This document shows positions 1-9,478 of a stretch of 64,000 bases of DNA, piece by piece. The position numbers and the translations under genes are program-made. Numbering within the stretch: the stretch's first letter is position 1; each line of letters begins with the position of its first letter. The stretch comes from Auanema rhodensis (Eukaryota > Nematoda > Chromadorea > Rhabditida > Rhabditidae). Where the stretch lies: contig OZ059896.1 in the NCBI GenBank assembly GCA_964057225.1, positions 22,564,501-22,628,500 on the forward strand, written 5' to 3'. The notes beneath the pieces were generated by a model. That model saw nothing but the letters and a program-made list of their open reading frames with translations. It was not told the origin of the DNA and ran no database searches.

Positions 1-9
1 ATTTTGAAA

Positions 10-21
10 TTTTTCGAAAAA
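10..21. repeat. 12-bp A/T palindrome in the monomer, example copy
   Basis: TTTTTCGAAAAA is its own reverse complement. One extra A follows, so the wider symmetry (AAA before, TTT after) is offset by one base. It recurs every 351 bp; two sites inside offsets 10-21 changed in the rare copies reading TTTTTTGAAAAA (for example near 25288). Its A- and T-tracts would be expected to bend or stiffen DNA. Confidence 0.85.
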
Positions 22-48
22 ATTTTTGTCAAAATGTTTTTGGAAGCA

Positions 49-76
49 ATGTTGAGTGTACATGGAAACTCAACAT
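49..76. repeat. Inverted repeat, 9-bp arms and 10-nt loop, example copy
   Basis: ATGTTGAGT at 49-57 is the exact reverse complement of ACTCAACAT at 68-76, with a 10-nt spacer. It recurs in almost every monomer. The T60/T61 variant of family B (GTTTATGG) changes only the loop, whereas T56 of type A2 breaks an arm pair. A competing pairing, AGTGTA with TACACT just downstream, is also possible. The sequence shows the symmetry; formation of a hairpin or cruciform is not shown. Confidence 0.8.
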
Positions 77-119
77 ACACTAATGCATCATGTTTCAAAC
101 GATCATAACTAATTTTTGT

Positions 120-194
120 ATTAAGCGTTTCTCAATGTAGTATAGTGCATTCGATGCGGATTTTTAAGCTGCGTCGATCTGTGTTATCAGATTT
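120..194. other. Longest segment free of family-diagnostic variants, example copy
   Basis: The substitutions that separate monomer types fall at offsets 3, 4, 23, 47, 56, 60-61, 92, 116, 118-119, 195, 201, 205, 226, 237, 248, 253, 266, 273, 284 and beyond. None that defines a broad type falls in offsets 120-194, apart from A181 of type B6. Other changes here are sporadic or confined to a few neighbouring copies (GATGAGG at 12788 and 14192, GTAATATAG near 8212 and 11018, GCGTCCATC near 49317 and 50721). It could be a protein-binding site, or this could be chance; no known motif is recognised. Confidence 0.55.
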
Positions 195-210
195 ACGCTA
201 GCTTAAAAAT
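160..210. repeat. Nested 51-bp stem-loop, example copy
   Basis: ATTTTTAAGCT at 160-170 is the exact reverse complement of AGCTTAAAAAT at 200-210. The pairing continues as GCG (171-173) with CGC (196-198), with T199 as a one-base bulge. Inside, ATCTG (177-181) pairs with CAGAT (188-192) around the 6-nt loop TGTTAT. The result is a 14-bp stem, a 3x3 internal loop, a 5-bp stem and a hexaloop. The structure is present in all monomer types. Type A3/B7 (T201), types A7/B5/B6 (G205) and B6 (A181) each lose one pair. It could be a cruciform in DNA or a hairpin in a transcript from either strand; neither is demonstrated. Confidence 0.8.
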
Positions 211-218
211 GCACCGAG

Positions 219-249
219 ATATCAACTGATATAAGTTCACACTTATAGC
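219..249. repeat. Overlapping dyads in the monomer, example copy
   Basis: ATATCA-AC-TGATAT (219-232) overlaps a second inverted repeat, GATATAAGT (228-236) against ACTTATATC (241-249), with a 4-nt loop in the common form. This A1 copy has G248, which trims the second stem from 9 to 7 bp. Because the two dyads share bases 228-232, only one could be extruded at a time. Variant copies strengthen one dyad or the other: type A3 makes the first a perfect palindrome and A2 lengthens the second. Confidence 0.78.
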
Positions 250-578
250 CTCGATTTTCACCCTGAAGAATTGATTTTTTCGTTGAATAACATTGTCAAT
301 CGTTTTTGCCTTGAAAAAAGAAATCCAAAAACATCTACTTTTTGCTAAATTATTTTGAAATTTTTCGAAAAAATTTTTGTCAAAATGTTTTTGGAAGCAA
401 TGTTGATTGTACATGGAAACTCAACATACACTAATGCATCATTTTTCAAACGATCATAACTAATTTTTTCATTAAGCGTTTCTCAATGTAGTATAGTGCA
501 TTCGATGCGGATTTTTAAGCTGCGTCGATCTGTGTTATCAGATTTGCGCTAGCTTAAAAATGCACCGAGATATCAACT

Positions 579-600
579 GATATAAGTGCACACTTATATC
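579..600. repeat. 22-bp near-palindrome in an A2 monomer
   Basis: G237 of type A2 extends the second dyad to GATATAAGTG-CA-CACTTATATC: 10-bp arms around a 2-bp centre. The same form recurs in the A2 copies at about 2334, 4441, 26553, 28659, 31118, 33224 and 39195. The A2 copy at 24220-24570 lacks it. Confidence 0.8.
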
Positions 601-920
601 CTCAATTTTCACCCTGAAGAATTAATTTTTTCGTAGAATAACATTGTCCATCGTCTTTGCCTTGAAAAAAGGAATCTAAAAACATCTACTTTTTGCTAAA
701 TTATCTTGAAATTTTTCGAAAAAATTTTTGTCAAAATGTTTTTGGAAGCAATGTTGAGTGTACATGGAAACTCAACATACACTAATGCATCATTTTTCAA
801 ACGATCATAACTAATTTCTGTATTAAGCGTTTCTCAATGTAGTATAGTGCATTCGATGCGGATTTTTAAGCTGCGTCGATCTGTGTTATCAGATTTGCGC
901 TATCTTAAAAATGCACCGAG

Positions 921-934
921 ATATCAATTGATAT
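921..934. repeat. 14-bp perfect palindrome in an A3 monomer
   Basis: T226 of type A3 converts the interrupted dyad into the perfect palindrome ATATCAATTGATAT. It is shared by all A3 and B7 monomers in both families. Confidence 0.82.
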
Positions 935-1053
935 AAGTTCACACTTATATCCTCGATTTTCACCCTGAAGAATTAATTTTTTCGTTGAATAACTTTGTCC
1001 ATCGTCTTTGCTTTGAAAAAAGGAATCTAAAAACATCTACTTTTTGCTAAATT

Positions 1054-1404
1054 ATTTTGAAATTTTTCGAAAAAATTTTTGTCAAAATGTTTTTGGAAGC
1101 AATGTTGAGTGTACATGGAAACTCAACATACACTAATGCATCATTTTTCAAACGATCATAACTAATTTCTGTATTAAGCGTTTCTCAATGTAGTATAGTG
1201 CATTCGATGCGGATTTTTAAGCTGCGTCGATCTGTGTTATCAGATTTGCGCTAGCTTAAAAATGCACCGAGATATCAACTGATATAAGTTCACACTTATA
1301 TCCTCAATTTTCACCCTGAAGAATTAATTTTTTCGTAGAATAACATTGTCCATCGTCTTTGCCTTGAAAAAAGGAATCTAAAAACATCTACTTTTTGCTA
1401 AATT
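1054..1404. repeat. A4/A5 hybrid monomer
   Basis: The left part has C116 and G195 as in A4. The right part has A253 and A284 and no 8-A run, as in A5. The switch lies between about 1248 and 1306. Its presence accounts for the 5-monomer unit at 1-1755. Confidence 0.82.
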
Positions 1405-1755
1405 ATTTTGAAATTTTTCGAAAAAAGTTTTGTCAAAATGTTTTTGGAAGCAATGTTGAGTGTACATGGAAACTCAACATACACTAATGCATCATTTTTC
1501 AAACGATCATAACTAATTTTTTCATTAAGCGTTTCTCAATGTAGTATAGTGCATTCGATGCGGATTTTTAAGCTGCGTCGATCTGTGTTATCAGATTTGC
1601 GCTAGCTTAAAAATGCACCGAGATATCAACTGATATAAGTTCACACTTATATCCTCAATTTTCACCCTGAAGAATTAATTTTTTCGTAGAATAACATTGT
1701 CCATCGTCTTTGCCTTGAAAAAAGGAATCTAAAAACATCTACTTTTTGCTAAATT

Positions 1756-3862
1756 ATTTTGAAATTTTTCGAAAAAATTTTTGTCAAAATGTTTTTGGAA
1801 GCAATGTTGAGTGTACATGGAAACTCAACATACACTAATGCATCATGTTTCAAACGATCATAACTAATTTTTGTATTAAGCGTTTCTCAATGTAGTATAG
1901 TGCATTCGATGCGGATTTTTAAGCTGCGTCGATCTGTGTTATCAGATTTACGCTAGCTTAAAAATGCACCGAGATATCAACTGATATAAGTTCACACTTA
2001 TAGCCTCGATTTTCACCCTGAAGAATTGATTTTTTCGTTGAATAACATTGTCAATCGTTTTTGCCTTGAAAAAAGAAATCCAAAAACATCTACTTTTTGC
2101 TAAATTATTTTGAAATTTTTCGAAAAAATTTTTGTCAAAATGTTTTTGGAAGCAATGTTGATTGTACATGGAAACTCAACATACACTAATGCATCATTTT
2201 TCAAACGATCATAACTAATTTTTTCATTAAGCGTTTCTCAATGTAGTATAGTGCATTCGATGCGGATTTTTAAGCTGCGTCGATCTGTGTTATCAGATTT
2301 GCGCTAGCTTAAAAATGCACCGAGATATCAACTGATATAAGTGCACACTTATATCCTCAATTTTCACCCTGAAGAATTATTTTTTTCGTAGAATAACATT
2401 GTCCATCGTCTTTGCCTTGAAAAAAGGAATCTAAAAACATCTACTTTTTGCTAAATTATCTTGAAATTTTTCGAAAAAATTTTTGTCAAAATGTTTTTGG
2501 AAGCAATGTTGAGTGTACATGGAAACTCAACATACACTAATGCATCATTTTTCAAACGATCATAACTAATTTCTGTATTAAGCGTTTCTCAATGTAGTAT
2601 AGTGCATTCGATGCGGATTTTTAAGCTGCGTCGATCTGTGTTATCAGATTTGCGCTATCTTAAAAATGCACCGAGATATCAATTGATATAAGTTCACACT
2701 TATATCCTCGATTTTCACCCTGAAGAATTAATTTTTTCGTTGAATAACTTTGTCCATCGTCTTTGCTTTGAAAAAAGGAATCTAAAAACATCTACTTTTT
2801 GCTAAATTATTTTGAAATTTTTCGAAAAAATTTTTGTCAAAATGTTTTTGGAAGCAATGTTGAGTGTACATGGAAACTCAACATACACTAATGCATCATT
2901 TTTCAAACGATCATAACTAATTTCTGTATTAAGCGTTTCTCAATGTAGTATAGTGCATTCGATGCGGATTTTTAAGCTGCGTCGATCTGTGTTATCAGAT
3001 TTGCGCTAGCTTAAAAATGCACCGAGATATCAACTGATATAAGTTCACACTTATATCCTCGATTTTCACCCTGAAGAATTAATTTTTTCGTTGAATAACA
3101 TTGTCCATCGTCTTTGCCTTAAAAAAAAGGAATCTAAAAACATCTACTTTTTGCTAAATTATTCTGAAATTTTTCGAAAAAATTTTTGTCAAAATGTTTT
3201 TGGAAGCAATGTTGAGTGTACATGGAAACTCAACATACACTAATGCATCATGTTTCAAACGATCATAACTAATTTTTGTATTAAGCGTTTCTCAATGTAG
3301 TATAGTGCATTCGATGCGGATTTTTAAGCTGCGTCGATCTGTGTTATCAGATTTACGCTAGCTTAAAAATGCACCGAGATATCAACTGATATAAGTTCAC
3401 ACTTATATCCTCAATTTTCACCCTGAAGAATTAATTTTTTCGTAGAATAACATTGTCCATCGTCTTTGCCTTGAAAAAAGGAATCTAAAAACATCTACTT
3501 TTTGCTAAATTATTTTGAAATTTTTCGAAAAAAGTTTTGTCAAAATGTTTTTGGAAGCAATGTTGAGTGTACATGGAAACTCAACATACACTAATGCATC
3601 ATTTTTCAAACGATCATAACTAATTTTTTCATTAAGCGTTTCTCAATGTAGTATAGTGCATTCGATGCGGATTTTTAAGCTGCGTCGATCTGTGTTATCA
3701 GATTTGCGCTAGCTTAAAAATGCACCGAGATATCAACTGATATAAGTTCACACTTATATCCTCAATTTTCACCCTGAAGAATTAATTTTTTCGTAGAATA
3801 ACATTGTCCATCGTCTTTGCCTTGAAAAAAGGAATCTAAAAACATCTACTTTTTGCTAAATT
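1756..3862. repeat. Family A HOR unit, canonical 6-monomer form
   Basis: Order: A1 (1756), A2 (2107), A3 (2458), A4 (2809, 352 bp), A5 (3161), A6 (3512); 2107 bp in total. All diagnostic sites agree with the type definitions, so I treat it as the reference family A unit. A private A-to-T change is at 2380. Confidence 0.86.
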
Positions 3863-5618
3863 ATTTTGAAATTTTTCGAAAAAATTTTTGTCAAAATGTT
3901 TTTGGAAGCAATGTTGAGTGTACATGGAAACTCAACATACACTAATGCATCATGTTTCAAACGATCATAACTAATTTTTGTATTAAGCGTTTCTCAATGT
4001 AGTATAGTGCATTCGATGCGGATTTTTAAGCTGCGTCGATCTGTGTTATCAGATTTACGCTAGCTTAAAAATGCACCGAGATATCAACTGATATAAGTTC
4101 ACACTTATAGCCTCGATTTTCACCCTGAAGAATTGATTTTTTCGTTGAATAACATTGTCAATCGTTTTTGCCTTGAAAAAAGAAATCCAAAAACATCTAC
4201 TTTTTGCTAAATTATTTTGAAATTTTTCGAAAAAATTTTTGTCAAAATGTTTTTGGAAGCAATGTTGATTGTACATGGAAACTCAACATACACTAATGCA
4301 TCATTTTTCAAACGATCATAACTAATTTTTTCATTAAGCGTTTCTCAATGTAGTATAGTGCATTCGATGCGGATTTTTAAGCTGCGTCGATCTGTGTTAT
4401 CAGATTTGCGCTAGCTTAAAAATGCACCGAGATATCAACTGATATAAGTGCACACTTATATCCTCAATTTTCACCCTGAAGAATTAATTTTTTCGTAGAA
4501 TAACATTGTCCATCGTCTTTGCCTTGAAAAAAGGAATCTAAAAACATCTACTTTTTGCTAAATTATCTTGAAATTTTTCGAAAAAATTTTTGTCAAAATG
4601 TTTTTGGAAGCAATGTTGAGTGTACATGGAAACTCAACATACACTAATGCATCATTTTTCAAACGATCATAACTAATTTCTGTATTAAGCGTTTCTCAAT
4701 GTAGTATAGTGCATTCGATGCGGATTTTTAAGCTGCGTCGATCTGTGTTATCAGATTTGCGCTATCTTAAAAATGCACCGAGATATCAATTGATATAAGT
4801 TCACACTTATATCCTCGATTTTCACCCTGAAGAATTAATTTTTTCGTTGAATAACTTTGTCCATCGTCTTTGCTTTGAAAAAAGGAATCTAAAAACATCT
4901 ACTTTTTGCTAAATTATTTTGAAATTTTTCGAAAAAATTTTTGTCAAAATGTTTTTGGAAGCAATGTTGAGTGTACATGGAAACTCAACATACACTAATG
5001 CATCATTTTTCAAACGATCATAACTAATTTCTGTATTAAGCGTTTCTCAATGTAGTATAGTGCATTCGATGCGGATTTTTAAGCTGCGTCGATCTGTGTT
5101 ATCAGATTTGCGCTAGCTTAAAAATGCACCGAGATATCAACTGATATAAGTTCACACTTATATCCTCGATTTTCACCCTGAAGAATTAATTTTTTCGTTG
5201 AATAACATTGTCCATCATCTTTGCCTTAAAAAAAAGGAATCTAAAAACATCTACTTTTTGCTAAATTATTCTGAAATTTTTCGAAAAAATTTTTGTCAAA
5301 ATGTTTTTGGAAGCAATGTTGAGTGTACATGGAAACTCAACATTCACTAATGCATCATGTTTCAAACGATCATAACTAATTTTTGTATTAAGCGTTTCTC
5401 AATGTAGTATAGTGCATTCGATGCGGATTTTTAAGCTGCGTCGATCTGTGTTATCAGATTTACGCTAGCTTAAAAATGCACCGAGATATCAACTGATATA
5501 AGTTCACACTTATATCCTCAATTTTCACCCTGAAGAATTAATTTTTTCGTAGAATAACATTGTCCATCGTCTTTGCCTTGAAAAAAGAAATCTAAAAACA
5601 TCTACTTTTTGCTAAATT
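3863..5618. repeat. Family A HOR unit ending at an A-to-B junction
   Basis: Order: A1 (3863), A2 (4214), A3 (4565), A4 (4916, 352 bp), A5 variant with A321 (5268). The expected A6 is replaced at 5619 by a family B monomer (B7). The A4 copy has a private change at 5217. The same sequence of monomers leads into family B again at 38617-40372. Confidence 0.82.
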
Positions 5619-6671
5619 ATTTTGAAATTTTTCGAAAAAATTTTTGTCAAAATGTTTTTGGAAGCAATGTTGAGTGTACATGGAAACTCAACATACTTTA
5701 ATGCATCATTTTTCAAACGATCATAACTAATTTCTGTATTAAGCGTTTCTCAATGTAGTATAGTGCATTCGATGCGGATTTTTAAGCTGCGTCGATCTGT
5801 GTTATCAGATTTGCGCTATCTTAAAAATGCACCGAGATATCAATTGATATAAGTTCACACTTATATCCTCGATTTTCACCCTGAAGAATTAATTTTTTCG
5901 TTGAATAACATTGTCCATCGTCTTTGCTTTGAAAAAAGAAATCTAAAAACATCTACTTTTTGCTAAATTATTCTGAAATTTTTCGAAAAAATTTTTGTCA
6001 AAATGTTTTTGGAAGCAATGTTGAGTGTACATGGAAACTCAACATACACTAATGCATCATTTTTCAAACGATCATAACTAATTTTTGTATTAAGCGTTTC
6101 TCAATGTAGTATAGTGCATTCGATGCGGATTTTTAAGCTGCGTCGATCTGTGTTATCAGATTTGCGCTAGCTTAAAAATGCACCGAGATATCAACTGATA
6201 TAAGTTCACACTTATAGCCTCGATTTTCACCCTGAAGAATTAATTTTTTCGTTGAATAACATTGTCCATCGTCTTTGCTTTGAAAAAAGGAATCTAAAAA
6301 CATCTACTTTTTGCTAAATTATTTTGAAATTTTTCGAAAAAATTTTTGTCAAAATGTTTTTGGAAGCAATGTTGAGTGTTTATGGAAACTCAACATACAC
6401 TAATGCATCATTTTTCAAACGATCATAACTAATTTCTGTATTAAGCGTTTCTCAATGTAGTATAGTGCATTCGATGCGGATTTTTAAGCTGCGTCGATCT
6501 GTGTTATCAGATTTGCGCTAGCTTAAAAATGCACCGAGATATCAACTGATATAAGTTCACACTTATATCCTCGATTTTCACCCTGAAGAATTAATTTTTT
6601 CGTTGAATAACATTGTCCATCGTCTTTGCCTTGAAAAAAGGAATCTAAAAACATCTACTTTTTGCTAAATT
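5619..6671. repeat. Start of first family B block (B7-B1-B2)
   Basis: Monomers B7 (5619; T201 and T226 like A3 but A321), B1 (5970) and B2 (6321, with T60/T61). The B7 monomer keeps the full AAAAA after CTT, unlike later 350-bp B7 copies, so it looks like the ancestral form. The trio recurs at 40373-41425. Confidence 0.8.
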
Positions 6672-9478
6672 ATTTTGAAATTTTTCGAAAAAATTTTTGT
6701 CAAAATGTTTTTGGAAGTAATGTTGAGTGTACATGGAAACTCAACATACACTAATGCATCATTTTTCAAACGATCATAACTAATTTCTGTATTAAGCGTT
6801 TCTCAATGTAGTATAGTGCATTCGATGCGGATTTTTAAGCTGCGTCGATCTGTGTTATCAGATTTACGCTAGCTTAAAAATGCACCGAGATATCAACTGA
6901 TATAAGTTCACACTTATATCCTCAATTTTCACCCTGAAGAATTAATTTTTTCGTAGAATAACATTGTCCATCGTCTTTGCCTTGAAAAAAGAAATCTAAA
7001 AACATCTACTTTTTGCTAAATTATTTTGAAATTTTTCGAAAAAATTTTTGTCAAAATGTTTTTGGAAGCAATGTTGAGTGTACATGGAAACTCAACATAC
7101 ACTAATGCATCATTTTTCAAACGATCATAACTAATTTCTGTATTAAGCGTTTCTCAATGTAGTATAGTGCATTCGATGCGGATTTTTAAGCTGCGTCGAT
7201 CTGTGTTATCAGATTTGCGCTATCTTAAAATGCACCGAGATATCAATTGATATAAGTTCACACTTATATCCTCGATTTTCACCCTGAAGAATTAATTTTT
7301 TCGTTGAATAACATTGTCCATCGTCTTTGCTTTGAAAAAAGAAATCTAAAAACATCTACTTTTTGCTAAATTATTTTGAAATTTTTCGAAAAAATTTTTG
7401 TCAAAATGTTTTTGGAAGCAATGTTGAGTGTACATGGAAACTCAACATACACTAATGCATCATTTTTCAAACGATCATAACTAATTTCTGTATTAAGCGT
7501 TTCTCAATGTAGTATAGTGCATTCGATGCGGATTTTTAAGCTGCGTCGATCTGTGTTATCAGATTTGCGCAAGCTTAAAAATGCACCGAGATATCAACTG
7601 ATATAAGTTCACACTTATATCCTCGATTTTCACCCTGAAGAATTAATTTTTTCGTTGAATAACATTGTCCATCGTCTTTGCCTTAAAAAAAGGAATCTAA
7701 AAACATCTACTTTTTGCTAAATTATTCTGAAATTTTTCGAAAAAATTTTTGTCAAAATGTTTTTGGAAGCAATGTTGAGTGTACATGGAAACTCAACATA
7801 CACTAATGCATCATTTTTCAAACGATCATAACTAATTTTTGTATTAAGCGTTTCTCAATGTAGTATAGTGCATTCGATGCGGATTTTTAAGCTGCGTCGA
7901 TCTGTGTTATCAGATTTGCGCTAGCTTAAAAATGCACCGAGATATCAACTGATATAAGTTCACACTTATAGCCTCGATTTTCACCCTGAAGAATTAATTT
8001 TTTCGTTGAATAACATTGTCCATCGTCTTTGCTTTGAAAAAAGGAATCTAAAAACATCTACTTTTTGCTAAATTATTTTGAAATTTTTCGAAAAAATTTT
8101 TGTCAAAATGTTTTTGGAAGCAATGTTGAGTGTTTATGGAAACTCAACATACACTAATGCATCATTTTTCAAACGATCATAACTAATTTCTGTATTAAGC
8201 GTTTCTCAATGTAATATAGTGCATTCGATGCGGATTTTTAAGCTGCGTCGATCTGTGTTATCAGATTTGCGCTAGCTTAAAAATGCACCGAGATATCAAC
8301 TGATATAAGTTCACACTTATATCCTCGATTTTCACCCTGAAGAATTAATTTTTTCGTTGAATAACATTGTCCATCGTCTTTGCCTTGAAAAAAGGAATCT
8401 AAAAACATCTACTTTTTGCTAAATTATTCTGAAATTTTTCGAAAAAATTTTTGTCAAAATGTTTTTGGAAGCAATGTTGAGTGTACATGGAAACTCAACA
8501 TACACTAATGCATCATTTTTCAAACGATCATAACTAATTTCTGTATTAAGCGTTTCTCAATGTAGTATAGTGCATTCGATGCGGATTTTTAAGCTGCGTC
8601 GATCTGTGTTATCAGATTTGCGCTAGCTTAAAAATGCACCGAGATATCAACTGATATAAGTTCACACTTATAGCCTCGATTTTCACCCTGAAGAATTAAT
8701 TTTTTCGTTGAATAAGATTGTCCATCGTCTTTGCTTTGAAAAAAGGAATCTAAAAACATCTACTTTTTGCTAAATTATTTTGAAATTTTTCGAAAAAATT
8801 TTTGTCAAAATGTTTTTGGAAGCAATGTTGAGTGTACATGGAAACTCAACATACACTAATGCATCATTTTTCAAACGATCATAACTAATTTCTGTATTAA
8901 GCGTTTCTCAATGTAGTATAGTGCATTCGATGCGGATTTTTAAGCTGCGTCGATCTGTGTTATCAGATTTGCGCTAGCTTAAAAATGCACCGAGATATCA
9001 ACTGATATAAGTTCACACTTATATCCTCGATTTTCACCCTGAAGAATTAATTTTTTCGTTGAATAACACTGTCCATCGTCTTTGCCTTGAAAAATGGAAT
9101 CTAAAAACATCTACTTTTTGCTGAATTATTTTGAAATTTTTCGAAAAAATTTTTGTCAAAATGTTTTTGGATGCAATGTTGAGTGTACATGGAAACTCAA
9201 CATATACTAATGCATCATTTTTCAAACGATCATAACTAATTTTTGTATTAAGCGTTTCTCAATGTAGTATAGTGCATTCGATGCGGATTTTTAAGCTGCG
9301 TCGATCTGTGTCATCAGATTTGCGCTAGCTTAAAAATGCACCGAGATATCAACTGATATAAGTTCACACTTATATCCTCGATTTTCACCCTGAAGAATTA
9401 ATTTTTTCGTTGAATAACATTGTCCATCGTCTTTGCCTTGAAAAAAGGAATCTAAAAACATCTACTTTTTGCTAAATT
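6672..9478. repeat. Family B 8-monomer block, first copy
   Basis: Order: B3/A5 hybrid (6672), B7 of 350 bp (7023), B8 (7373), B1 (7724), B2 (8075), B1-like with AAGATTG (8426), plain B2 (8777), B3-like (9128). The following 2807 bp have the same order and share private changes (GTAATATAG in the B2, AAGATTG in the B1-like copy). A tight cluster of private substitutions lies at 9069-9312. Confidence 0.82.
9069..9312. other. Cluster of private substitutions
   Basis: Six changes that I did not see in other copies fall within 244 bp: 9069 (T to C), 9095 (A to T), 9123 (A to G), 9172 (A to T), 9205 (C to T) and 9312 (T to C). The paired copy about 2807 bp downstream lacks them. The change at 9123 removes a minus-strand stop, which creates a spurious 63-codon reading frame. 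Confidence 0.75.

Larger units (their letters stand above)
1..351. repeat. Reference monomer (type A1), used for offsets
   Basis: This is the first monomer of the window and the coordinate frame used here. In order it holds an A/T-rich block with a TTTTTCGAAAAA palindrome (10-21), a 9-bp-arm dyad (49-76), a 75-bp stretch without family-diagnostic variants (120-194), a nested stem-loop (160-210), overlapping dyads (219-249), a TTTTTTCGTTG block (275-285) and a purine A-run (313-319). Type A1 is marked by G92, A195, G248, G273, A298, T304 and C326. The phase is arbitrary; no natural monomer start is visible. Confidence 0.9.
1..1755. repeat. Family A HOR unit, 5-monomer variant
   Basis: Order: A1 (1), A2 (352), A3 (703), A4/A5 hybrid (1054), A6 (1405). 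It is one monomer shorter than the 6-monomer unit that follows. The fourth monomer begins as A4 (C116, G195) and ends as A5 (A253, A284, no 8-A run), as expected if unequal exchange between A4 and A5 deleted one monomer. Confidence 0.85.

Noticed and set aside
52-75. Terminal inverted repeats of a MITE as the origin of the monomer
   Set aside because: The dyads are internal and short, there is no target-site duplication, and no natural monomer boundary can be set in a perfect tandem array.
231-236. TATA-like ATAAGT/GATATAA motifs as promoters
   Set aside because: Such short A/T motifs are expected often in 68% A+T DNA, and nothing downstream supports transcription starting there.
160-260. 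tRNA-derived SINE or polymerase III promoter
   Set aside because: No A box and B box pair (GGTTCGANTCC type) is present on either strand, and no terminal poly-A tail or target duplication is seen.
277-294. CENP-B box
   Set aside because: TTCGTTGAAT resembles the left half of the CENP-B box (TTCGTTGGAA), but the essential CGGG half is absent, and several family A types have TTCGTAG instead.
1-351. Internal half-monomer (about 175-bp) dimer structure, given that 351 is near two nucleosome repeats
   Set aside because: Comparing the two halves by eye shows no convincing similarity beyond short A/T runs. The dinucleosome length match may be coincidental.
193-414. 73-codon minus-strand reading frame repeated ten times, as a candidate gene family
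   Set aside because: It lies entirely in the satellite and exists only where type-specific substitutions remove one stop and add another. The encoded sequence has no recognisable domain, signal peptide or repeat, and there is no promoter or other gene context.
9034-9225. 63-codon minus-strand reading frame
   Set aside because: It opens at TTG, and exists because the private A-to-G at 9123 removes a TAG found in the other monomers. It is a chance frame in satellite DNA.
9285-9345. Hammerhead ribozyme, known from some animal satellites
   Set aside because: The reverse strand of this one copy reads CTGATGA because of the change at 9312, but the GAAA core and flanking stems are not in place. 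Other copies read CTGATAA, which does not fit the core.
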